A DNA stretch of 64,000 nucleotides from the NCBI GenBank assembly GCA_000701625.1, contig JNJK01000007.1, forward strand, positions 124,001-188,000. The letters run 5' to 3'. The stretch comes from Lachnospiraceae bacterium MC2017 (GTDB taxonomy: Bacteria; Bacillota; Clostridia; Lachnospirales; Lachnospiraceae). This document shows, piece after piece, positions 54,688 to 62,700 of the stretch. Within the stretch, counting starts at the first letter, position 1. Each line of letters starts with the position of its first letter. A model generated the notes under the pieces. It did not search any database. It was not told where the DNA came from and saw nothing but the letters and a program-made list of their open reading frames with translations. The translations under genes and the position numbers were made by a program.

Positions 54688-55164
54688 ATGATAAATGAAA
54701 AGGTAAAAGAGTTTTTAGAAGATAGGAATCTTGGAAACCGACTTACGGAGCATGGTGAAACCATAGATACGGTAGAACATGCAGCATTGAGGATTGGCTG
54801 CACAGAGCCTGAGATCGCAAAAACACTTTCATTTATAGTAGATGAAAAGCCTGTTGTGGTGGTAATGGCAGGAGATGGCAGAGTCAATAGCTCGAAATTT
54901 AAGGCACTTTTTCACACAAAACCACATATGATCCCGAGAGAACAGGTAGAAGAGATCACGGGATTTCAACCGGGAGGTGTATGCCCATTTGCCGTGCCGA
55001 AAGAAATACCGATATGGCTAGACGTGTCTATGAAACGCTTTGAATATGTTCACCCCGCAGGAGGAAACGAGTTTACGTCTGTAAAGATCACTCCGGCCGA
55101 GCTTGAGACAGTATCCGGAGCAAAAGGTTGGTGCGACATATGCAAAGGATGGGAAAACGCATAA
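54688..55164 (+). CDS. YbaK/EbsC family aminoacyl-tRNA deacylase
   Basis: 158 residues with GAGGAGG before the ATG. YbaK fold motifs: AKTLSFIVDEKPVVVVMAGD near 50-70, VNSSKFKALF with the conserved Lys, and GGVCPFAVP near 100 ending in a beta strand (IWLDVSMKRFEYVHPAGG). Members remove wrongly attached amino acids, usually Cys or Ala from tRNA-Pro. It is shorter than E. coli YbaK only by terminal residues. Stand-alone gene. Precise tRNA specificity cannot be told. Confidence 0.9.
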   Translation: MINEKVKEFLEDRNLGNRLTEHGETIDTVEHAALRIGCTEPEIAKTLSFIVDEKPVVVVMAGDGRVNSSKFKALFHTKPHMIPREQVEEITGFQPGGVCPFAVPKEIPIWLDVSMKRFEYVHPAGGNEFTSVKITPAELETVSGAKGWCDICKGWENA

Positions 55165-55284
55165 TTAGTTTCTTTATGATGGTCTGTATTGTATGGTGTA
55201 AAAACAGGTGTCTTGACAGCTGCAACAAAGACAAGTATTTTTAATAGGTATTGTTTAACAAATTTTTGTGCGATGGAGGAGATT

Positions 55285-57105
55285 ATGATATCTACAAAGA
55301 TGGCAGGAAAGGCGCTGAGAATCGTATTGGCAGCGGCGCTAAGCGTATCGCTGTGTGCGTGTGGCGCAGCTGATAAGAGCAGCTCTGATCAAAAGGAACC
55401 AGAGGTGTCTGCAACTGAAGCATCGACTGCAGCAGCATCGGAGACAGCTGCATCAGAGGAATCATCACAGGTAACTGAGGCAAGCGAGGCAGCCGGAACA
55501 GAGGAAACAAGTGAAGCAGCAGAGACAGAAAAAAACGGAGAGATATATGTCCTCTGCACCAGTGATGTGCACTGCGGCGTAGATAAAGGATTTGGATTTG
55601 CAGGGTTATCACAGATCCGGGAATCACTTGAAAAGAAAGGCTATGAAACAATACTCGTTGATGACGGTGATGCCATACAGGGTGAACCAATCGGTACGCT
55701 CAGTAATGGAGAAGCTGTTCTGAAGCTCATGAATGAAGTTCATTATGATGTAGCAATCCCGGGAAATCATGAGTTTGATTACGGAATGGACAATTTTTTG
55801 TCGTTAGCAAAAGAAGCAGAGTTCCCGTATATCAGCTGTAACTTTAATAAAGAAGGAGAGCTGGTTTTTGATCCTTATGTGATCAAAGAAGCAGCAGGTC
55901 TGAAAATAGGTTTCGTAGGTGTCACAACACCGCATACACTAGCAACATCGGTTCCGACGTATTTTCAGAATGATAAGGGAGAGTTTATATACGGTTTTCT
56001 GCAGGATGATGACGGAAGCTCTGTTTACAATGCGGTTCAGGAAGCAGTAGACAACGCCCGTGCAGATGGAGCAGATCTGGTATATGTACTTGGTCATCTC
56101 GGAAATGACAAGAGTTATGAACCGTGGAACTACGCAGATGTAATATCTCATACGACCGGTATTGACGTATTCCTCGATGGTCACAGCCATGACACTGATC
56201 AGGTTGTCATGAAGGATAAAGAAGGCAAAGAAGTAACCCGTTCGGCAGTAGGAACAAAGCTCAGCTCCATAGGTTATAGTCATATCTCTGCCGAAGGCGA
56301 AGTATTGGACACAGGTATCTGGAGCTGGTCAAATGACTATGCACTTCAGGATCTGATCCCCATCGATAATGAAGTAGGTAAAAAAGTGAATGAGGCAATG
56401 AGCGCACTAGATGAAGAACTTGGAACCGTAGTAGCTCATTCAGACGTAGAACTTACAATAAACGATCCCACAGAAAAGGACGAATCCGGCGCACCGATCA
56501 GAATGATACGCCGTGCAGAAACAAATCTCGGAGATTTCGTAGCAGACGCATACAGAGATCAGGGAAAAGCAGACATAGGATTCATAAATGGCGGAAGTAT
56601 CAGAGAATCTATCGGAAAAGGCGATGTAACCAATGGAGATATGATAGCAGTTCATCCATATGGAAATGAACTATGTGTAGCAGAGGTCACAGGTCAGCAG
56701 ATACTGGATGCACTCGAATGGGGATCACGCAGCGTTCCGGACGAAAACGGAGGATTCCTCAATGTATCAGGTCTCACCTATGAAATTGATACAAGCATAG
56801 ACAGCGGATGCATCGAAGATGAAAACTCCATGTTTGCAGGAATAAAAGGAGAGCGCAGAGTAAAAAATGTAAAAGTAGGCGATGAACCGATCGATCCTAA
56901 GAAAACCTACACCCTTGCAGGACATAACTATATGCTTCAGCAGCAGGGGGACGGCTACACAATGTTTGACGGTGTAAAATTCACACAAGACTGCTTCAAA
57001 CTCGACAATCAGGGACTCATCGACTACATCAAAAACACCCTCGGCGGAACAGTCGGCGAAGAATACGCAGACCCCTACGGCCAGGGACGAATAGTTATAA
57101 AGTAA
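55285..57105 (+). CDS. 5'-nucleotidase / 2',3'-cyclic phosphodiesterase family lipoprotein
   Basis: 606 residues; the ATG at 55285 follows GGAGG 5 bases upstream, and the longer frame upstream has no site. A lipoprotein signal ends in SLCAC near residue 25. A Ser/Thr/Glu-rich spacer of about 60 residues follows. The metallophosphatase domain has DVHC, DDGDAIQG, GNHEFDYG, GHLGND and DGHSHD in order, giving the full two-metal site. The C-terminal 5'-nucleotidase domain has NLGDFVADAYR, then FINGGSIRES and HPYGNEL. It releases phosphate from nucleotides outside the cell, so it serves nucleoside and phosphate scavenging. Confidence 0.93.
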   Translation: MISTKMAGKALRIVLAAALSVSLCACGAADKSSSDQKEPEVSATEASTAAASETAASEESSQVTEASEAAGTEETSEAAETEKNGEIYVLCTSDVHCGVDKGFGFAGLSQIRESLEKKGYETILVDDGDAIQGEPIGTLSNGEAVLKLMNEVHYDVAIPGNHEFDYGMDNFLSLAKEAEFPYISCNFNKEGELVFDPYVIKEAAGLKIGFVGVTTPHTLATSVPTYFQNDKGEFIYGFLQDDDGSSVYNAVQEAVDNARADGADLVYVLGHLGNDKSYEPWNYADVISHTTGIDVFLDGHSHDTDQVVMKDKEGKEVTRSAVGTKLSSIGYSHISAEGEVLDTGIWSWSNDYALQDLIPIDNEVGKKVNEAMSALDEELGTVVAHSDVELTINDPTEKDESGAPIRMIRRAETNLGDFVADAYRDQGKADIGFINGGSIRESIGKGDVTNGDMIAVHPYGNELCVAEVTGQQILDALEWGSRSVPDENGGFLNVSGLTYEIDTSIDSGCIEDENSMFAGIKGERRVKNVKVGDEPIDPKKTYTLAGHNYMLQQQGDGYTMFDGVKFTQDCFKLDNQGLIDYIKNTLGGTVGEEYADPYGQGRIVIK

Positions 57106-57120
57106 AGCGTAGATCTAACC

Positions 57121-57157
57121 ACCCCGGACACGCGATTTAAATCGCGGTTCGGGGTAT
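57121..57157 (+). terminator. Terminator after the 5'-nucleotidase gene
   Basis: ACCCCG pairs with CGGGGT and an inner CGCGATTT / AAATCGCG stem; ATTTA follows. Moderate strength. Confidence 0.6.
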
Positions 57158-57165
57158 TTACGTCA

Positions 57166-57208
57166 CAGCGCTTCAACCGAGGCAAGTGCGAGCGTGTATG
57201 ATACTGCC
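57166..57208. repeat. Second partial copy of the intergenic repeat
   Basis: CAGCGCTTCAACCGAG, then GAGCGTGTATGATACT, in the same order and spacing as 37158-37200 in the long inverted repeat. Only the right arm is present here. Confidence 0.65.
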
Positions 57209-57361
57209 CCTTTGAGAAATCGTCATCCCCGTGCGAGAAATAACGCCAACTAATTAGCCATCCCAGGGATTGAAGAAAAAATATATACATGGGAAAATAA
57301 TCATGTATCGAAAAAAGTACAAAACCTTTCGGTGACGCAGAATAAAAATTGAGGGAAGAAA

Positions 57362-58366
57362 ATGCAGATTTCACAAAACAACATCACCATCACACAAGAA
57401 GAATATCAATATGCAATGGACGTCATAAAAAAGCTGTCTGGCTATCTTGATGCCAAAGTCGTAGGTCAGAAGCAGCTGAAATTCTCACTAATGGGAGCAG
57501 TAATAGCAGACGGACATATCCTGATAGAATCAGTACCGGGACTGGCAAAGACAACAGCAGCCAAAGCAATGTCCGACGCAGTAGACGGAAAATTCGCAAG
57601 AATACAGTGCACACCGGACCTTCTGCCGGGAGACATAATCGGAACACAGATCTATAACCAGGCAACAGGAAAATTCGAAAACATCCTTGGACCGGTATTT
57701 GCAAACTTCGTACTCCTTGATGAAGTAAACAGATCAAGTGCAAAAACCCAGTCAGCCATGCTCGAAGCCATGCAGGAAAAACAGGTAACGATCGGCGGAA
57801 CAAGCTATCATATGCCGGAAGATGTATTCATAGTGATCGCGACACAGAACCCGATAGAGCAGGAAGGAACATATCCACTGTCAGAAGCACAGACTGATAG
57901 ATTTTTGATCAAAGAAGTAATAACCTATCCCACGGCTGCAGAAGAAGTCGAGATACTAAAAAGAATCGAAACAGGAATCATCTCCAAAGTAGACCCTCCG
58001 GTGCTCACGATACAAAATCTGGATAAACTACAGGATATAGCAGAAAAGGTCTATGTTGATGAAGCAATAAAATGGTATATCTCCGGTATAGTTGTAGCCA
58101 GCAGAAGAGCCGAGCTAGTGCATGGAACAGATCTCACAAAGTATATCAGGATAGGAGCAAGCCCGCGTGCATCAATAGCCTTCTTAAAAATGGCAAAAGC
58201 ATCAGCGATCATAAGCGGAAGAACCTATGTAACGCCTGAGGATGTAAAGAACGTAAGTCATCAGGTACTAAGACACAGGATCGGTCTCAATTATTCAGCA
58301 GTAGCTGACAAGGTGCCTGTGGAAGCAGTCATAGATGCCATTGTAAACTCAGTAAAGGCGCCGTGA
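57362..58366 (+). CDS. MoxR family AAA ATPase
   Basis: 334 residues. Walker A variant ESVPGLAKTTAAKAM near 55-70, Walker B FVLLDEVNRSS near 115, sensor ATQNPIEQEGTYPLSEAQTDRF near 160 (the MoxR signature). MoxR ATPases act as chaperones for VWA-domain metal-ion-binding proteins. Start of a six-gene operon where each gene overlaps or touches the next; this stop overlaps the DUF58 start by one base. AGGGAAG precedes the ATG. Confidence 0.95.
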   Translation: MQISQNNITITQEEYQYAMDVIKKLSGYLDAKVVGQKQLKFSLMGAVIADGHILIESVPGLAKTTAAKAMSDAVDGKFARIQCTPDLLPGDIIGTQIYNQATGKFENILGPVFANFVLLDEVNRSSAKTQSAMLEAMQEKQVTIGGTSYHMPEDVFIVIATQNPIEQEGTYPLSEAQTDRFLIKEVITYPTAAEEVEILKRIETGIISKVDPPVLTIQNLDKLQDIAEKVYVDEAIKWYISGIVVASRRAELVHGTDLTKYIRIGASPRASIAFLKMAKASAIISGRTYVTPEDVKNVSHQVLRHRIGLNYSAVADKVPVEAVIDAIVNSVKAP

Positions 58367-59247
58367 TGAATATAGATTACGAATATCTGTCAAAGATAAG
58401 AAGGGCAGTAGCACTATATACAAATCGCAAAACCTCCAATATTCTGGATGGCGACTTCCACTCAGTCTATAGAGGACGGAGCATGGAATTTAATGATCTG
58501 AAGGAATATACCTACGGTGATGATGTCCATGATATAGACTGGAAGGCATCATCCCGTATGTCACAGGTACTTGTACGCAGATATATGGCAGACAGGAGAC
58601 ACAATGTCATGTTTATCTGTGACAGAGGCGAAAAGATGCTCGGAGATACATCAAAAGGTGTAAAAAAACGAGAAATGATGCTGATGACTTTCGGAATATT
58701 GGCATTCATAGCCGGGAGGAACGGAGCAGATTATGCTCTATCATATCCGGGAGACCATAGCACAGAAAAAAGCTTTTTTAAGTCAGGAAACGATCATCTT
58801 GAGAGATTGCTCTATGAATATGAAAAAAATCTTGATAAAGACACAAACTTCAGTCTTACCCAAACAGTAGATGAAATCTTAAATACAGTAAATAAGCGAA
58901 TGATCATATTTCTGATAACTGATATAGAGGGTGTTTCAGAATTAGACGAGGGACTTGTAAGAAGTATTACCAAGAACAATGACCTGATGATCATAAATAT
59001 AGATGACGCATATCTCACGGGGGACATGGTCTTTGACAACGAAAAGGGATTGTATGAAAAGATATTTTTGTCTCACAGCAGAGCGCTGCATAAAGAAGAA
59101 GTGAAGATAAGACAGGAGATACTTGCAAATGCTTCACTGATATGTAAGCGAAATAAGGCTGCTTTGATGACGATCGCCTCAGAGGAAGAAATCATCGAAA
59201 GTACAATAGCCCTGCTTGAAAGGTACAAAAATGGTTACTACGGTTGA
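58366..59247 (+). CDS. DUF58 domain protein
   Basis: 293 residues. The DUF58 signature is in the first 90 residues: HSVYRGRSMEFNDLKEYTYG, then IDWKASSRMSQVLVRRY. A VWA-like fold follows, with FICDRGEKML near 85. It is the usual partner between MoxR and the VWA membrane proteins. Starts as ATG inside the moxR stop (TGATG). No membrane segment. Confidence 0.92.
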   Translation: MNIDYEYLSKIRRAVALYTNRKTSNILDGDFHSVYRGRSMEFNDLKEYTYGDDVHDIDWKASSRMSQVLVRRYMADRRHNVMFICDRGEKMLGDTSKGVKKREMMLMTFGILAFIAGRNGADYALSYPGDHSTEKSFFKSGNDHLERLLYEYEKNLDKDTNFSLTQTVDEILNTVNKRMIIFLITDIEGVSELDEGLVRSITKNNDLMIINIDDAYLTGDMVFDNEKGLYEKIFLSHSRALHKEEVKIRQEILANASLICKRNKAALMTIASEEEIIESTIALLERYKNGYYG

Positions 59248-59722
59248 ACTTAAAAACCCGATGGAATACAGCCTGTGGGTGAGTATAATAGCGGGATTAT
59301 TAATAATTATCGCTGTCACACTTTTTATATATTTCATCATAAGGCTTATTCTCAAAAATAATAAAAAAACAGAAAAGAAAGCTGCTCCCATAACTTCAAG
59401 ACCGATCTCAGCACATCTCATAAAAGACAGATATATAAAGAGAGTTCAGGATATCAAGAATCGATATATGGGAAGGACCATTGGTATCAGAGATGGATAT
59501 CAGGAACTCAGTGCTGTTATAAGAGAGTTTGTTCACGAAAAAACAGGGATAAATGTTGAGAGTCTGACTGCGGCAGAAATCAAGGCCAAGGGGATAGAGA
59601 ATCTTAGCAGACTTATGGAAGAATACTATGTTCCGGAGTTTGCAGAGGACGAGAAAATAATAGGAAAGGACCTGCCAAGATCCTGTGATACGGCAGAGGA
59701 AGTGATCAGATCATGGAATTAA
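59231..59722 (+). CDS. Small membrane protein of the Bat-like operon
   Basis: 163 residues; the ATG at 59231 lies inside the DUF58 end. One membrane segment near 18-40 (SIIAGLLIIIAVTLFIYFII), followed by a basic region and a helical soluble domain (RYMGRTIGIRDGYQELSAVI). It lies where a DUF4381-type protein is found in related operons, but I cannot confirm that family. It overlaps the next gene by 10 bases. Confidence 0.72.
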   Translation: MVTTVELKNPMEYSLWVSIIAGLLIIIAVTLFIYFIIRLILKNNKKTEKKAAPITSRPISAHLIKDRYIKRVQDIKNRYMGRTIGIRDGYQELSAVIREFVHEKTGINVESLTAAEIKAKGIENLSRLMEEYYVPEFAEDEKIIGKDLPRSCDTAEEVIRSWN

Positions 59723-60816
59723 TGCATGGGATGATCGTTATAATAGGTATTATCCTGATAGCCTGTGTTATACCTTTGCTTTTATGGATCAGAAGTAAAA
59801 AAACAGGTAAATATTTCAATGGCACAAGGGCTGCAAATACATCAAGGATAAGACAAACAAGGCTATATAAAAGCCTTCATTTCAAATATAGGATACTAAC
59901 TGTAGTGATGATCGGAGCACTGATAGGAAGCGTAGTATCTTCGCTTTTCCTTGCGGCAAGACCATATGTACAAAAAGATGTAACGAGTGGAGTAAAAAAG
60001 AGAGATATCATCCTTTGTATGGATGTGTCCTTTTCACTTTATGACCTAAACATGGAAGTTACGGATAATTTAAAGAATCTGGTTTCCGGACTTGAGGGCG
60101 ACAGATTTGGAATAAACATCTTTAACTCGTCATCGATAACGTATGTTCCACTTACCGATGATTATGACTATGTGCTACAGAGACTGGACGAGCTTCATGA
60201 GTACTTTAAGCTTCAGAAAGAATACATGGAAACATACGAGAACTCTGACGACAGTATTTATGATATGACGGATGAAATGATAGAACAGAAGTCAGAGCTC
60301 GAACATAAGCTTTTGTACTTTGATTCAGGAACACGTTGTGAATCTGAAAGAGGATCCTCTCTTATTGGAGAAGGGCTTGCGACGGCGCTTTATTCATTTC
60401 CATATCTAACGGACTCCGAGAGAACCAGAGTTATCATCATGAGTACGGATAATGAGCTGAGCTCAACATCACAGCGTGTGAATATTGGTGAAGCAGCAAA
60501 CTTATGTAAAAAAAATAAAGTTCCTATGTTCGGAATCTTTCCATCGGAAGAAAAGTTCTATATAGATGATGGACATGATTACAATACCTGCCTGAGTGAA
60601 TTCCAGGACGCTTCCGGGATCACAGGTGGAAAATGTTATATAAGAACCGATGAAATGCCTGTTTCGGATATCGTTCAGAATATACAAAAACAGGAAGCTT
60701 TGCTTGTAAATACGGTTCATACAAGACAGACAGAGGATCTTCCTGAGCTGCCGTTTATAATGATGATCATATGCCTCGCAGTTTCGTGCCTGGCAGGATT
60801 GGTTTTGCAAAGATGA
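59713..60816 (+). CDS. VWA-domain membrane protein, BatA-like
   Basis: 367 residues. Two N-terminal membrane segments (about 5-25 and 63-85), a VWA domain from about 95 to 330 and a C-terminal membrane segment. The metal-ion site motif is LCMDVSFSLYD near 100 (DxSxS). It has a long acidic insert near 155-200. In the MoxR-DUF58-VWA operon these proteins form the membrane complex called Bat. The ATG overlaps the preceding stop, and it overlaps the next gene by 4 bases. Confidence 0.9.
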   Translation: MELMHGMIVIIGIILIACVIPLLLWIRSKKTGKYFNGTRAANTSRIRQTRLYKSLHFKYRILTVVMIGALIGSVVSSLFLAARPYVQKDVTSGVKKRDIILCMDVSFSLYDLNMEVTDNLKNLVSGLEGDRFGINIFNSSSITYVPLTDDYDYVLQRLDELHEYFKLQKEYMETYENSDDSIYDMTDEMIEQKSELEHKLLYFDSGTRCESERGSSLIGEGLATALYSFPYLTDSERTRVIIMSTDNELSSTSQRVNIGEAANLCKKNKVPMFGIFPSEEKFYIDDGHDYNTCLSEFQDASGITGGKCYIRTDEMPVSDIVQNIQKQEALLVNTVHTRQTEDLPELPFIMMIICLAVSCLAGLVLQR

Positions 60817-61781
60817 GTATCAGACCGATAATACATCCTGCGATATTGCTGGTGCTTTTGGCAATTCTATTTGGAATTACCGCATTAGCTGTTATCAGGA
60901 ATAAATTCAAAACTTCAGATAAAGTATTTACGCTGTTCAGATTTTTGGTGATATATACATGTGCTTTTATCATTGGCATAAGACCAGTCATTGTAGAAGA
61001 GAATTATGAGTACAGCACGAAAAATCTTGACGTCCTGTTTGTGGTGGATACTACGATCAGTATGTGGGCGGAAGATTATAATGGAAGCCATACAAGGATG
61101 GAGTGTGTAAAAAAAGATGTAGACAGGATCATCGAAACACTTGCGGGAAGCAATTTTGCGCTGGTGACCTTTGACAATTCATCCCATGTGCTGGCGCCAT
61201 TTACTCAGGATGAGAAGTATGTAAAGGATTTCTTTGATACTTTTACATCTCCGGAAAGCTACTATGCAAAGGGTTCAGACCTGGAAGTGCCATATAAAGA
61301 CATCGAATCATTGCTTAAATCATCTAATAAAAAAGAAGGCAGAAAAACCATTATTTTCTATATAAGCGATGGTGAGATCACAAATGAAAAGCCTTTGACG
61401 GATCATTCTGCTTTTTCAGAATTGATAGACGATGGAGCAGTTCTTGGATATGGGACAGAAGAAGGCGGAAGAATGCGTGATGGAGAAGAAACTACATACT
61501 ATATTTATGATTACAGCACGCATGACGATGCGGTGTCTAAAATAGATGAGGATAATCTTCAAAAAATTGCCGACGACATGGGTGTGTCATATTTCAATAT
61601 GTTTGAACAAAGTGATTCTCTTCAGGGAAAAGTTGAGATGATAAGGCAAGGTTCCGGTGACGTCATGAATAGAGGAAAAGGAGTAGAAAAATATAAAGAT
61701 ACCTACTTCTATTTTGCATATTTCATGGTAATAATGCTCTTTTTGGAAATGATGATCGCTGTCAGAAGAGGGAGGTTATGA
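60813..61781 (+). CDS. VWA-domain membrane protein, BatB-like
   Basis: 322 residues from the ATG at 60813, chosen because it overlaps the previous stop as ATGA; a start at 60771 would overlap by 46 bases. N-terminal membrane segments near 10-30 and 45-62, a VWA domain with the site motif FVVDTTISMW near 80 (DxTxS), and a C-terminal membrane segment before RRGRL. It probably pairs with the preceding VWA protein in one membrane complex assembled by MoxR. Confidence 0.9.
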   Translation: MSIRPIIHPAILLVLLAILFGITALAVIRNKFKTSDKVFTLFRFLVIYTCAFIIGIRPVIVEENYEYSTKNLDVLFVVDTTISMWAEDYNGSHTRMECVKKDVDRIIETLAGSNFALVTFDNSSHVLAPFTQDEKYVKDFFDTFTSPESYYAKGSDLEVPYKDIESLLKSSNKKEGRKTIIFYISDGEITNEKPLTDHSAFSELIDDGAVLGYGTEEGGRMRDGEETTYYIYDYSTHDDAVSKIDEDNLQKIADDMGVSYFNMFEQSDSLQGKVEMIRQGSGDVMNRGKGVEKYKDTYFYFAYFMVIMLFLEMMIAVRRGRL

Positions 61782-62527
61782 TGAAAAAGATACCTTTGCG
61801 CTTGTGGCTAATGCTTACGGCAGCGTGCATTTTGATTATTTCAGGCTCGCTGCTTACAAGGAGAGTTTGGGCAAACCATAGCTTTGTACAGGCATATGAA
61901 AAAGGAGAATATGACACGGAAAAAGAAGAGCGATTATTAACCTTGAATTTCCCGGAAAGATATCTGCCTTATTACAACCTGGGTAATGTCGCTTTCAAAA
62001 AAGGCGATTACAATCAGGCCGTTGCATACTACAACGAAGCTCTCAAAAGAAATCCTTCAGGTGAAAATGATTGTCTGGTAAGGATAAATCTTGCGCTCTC
62101 AATGTGTTATTCTATCGATTTCGAAAATATATCCTCCGAGGAACAGACTGATGCTGCCATAAAAATACTGGAGAGTGCAAAAGCGGTTCTGCTAGAAAAA
62201 GATTGTGCTTCGGAAAGTGGAGAAGGACACAATCCAGATGCCCAAAAACTTAAAGAAGATATTGATAAGATGATCGATGAACTAAAAAATGAGCCTCAGA
62301 ATGGGAGTGGTGATGATGCCAAAACTGAACCTAAAAACACTGATCCAAAGCAGGGAGGACAAGATAACTTTCAAGAGGAGCAATTAAAGAAAAAGCTCGA
62401 AGAGTCAAGGAAAGAATCCATGAAGGAGGGCATGGCAAATCAGAACATGATGGATAACTGGTCGGGATATAACGGTGAAAATACAATCCATGACGAAAAC
62501 TATGACTGGGAATCAAAGAAGTGGTAA
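61778..62527 (+). CDS. TPR membrane protein, BatC-like
   Basis: 249 residues. Signal anchor near 8-28, then two TPR units (PYYNLGNVAFKKGDYNQAVA, NEALKRNPSG) near 62-105, a helical region, and a C-terminal charged, Gln/Asn/Lys-rich tail without fold. BatC proteins carry TPRs and end such operons; here it is the last gene. ATG at 61778 overlaps the preceding stop, with GGAGG just upstream. No terminator is obvious after it. Confidence 0.82.
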   Translation: MMKKIPLRLWLMLTAACILIISGSLLTRRVWANHSFVQAYEKGEYDTEKEERLLTLNFPERYLPYYNLGNVAFKKGDYNQAVAYYNEALKRNPSGENDCLVRINLALSMCYSIDFENISSEEQTDAAIKILESAKAVLLEKDCASESGEGHNPDAQKLKEDIDKMIDELKNEPQNGSGDDAKTEPKNTDPKQGGQDNFQEEQLKKKLEESRKESMKEGMANQNMMDNWSGYNGENTIHDENYDWESKKW

Positions 62528-62700
62528 AAATAGCCTTATCTATTTCTTTGATTTTGTATTAATTCTTGAACATAGATTTGATATACTTGACATGATGACA
62601 CGAATTGAGGGTTCCAAATAAAATCTTTTTGTGCAGGCACAGTCGGATCGTTTATTTTTGATCCAGTCATCATCAAAAAATAAGAGGGAGAAAAAAAGGA

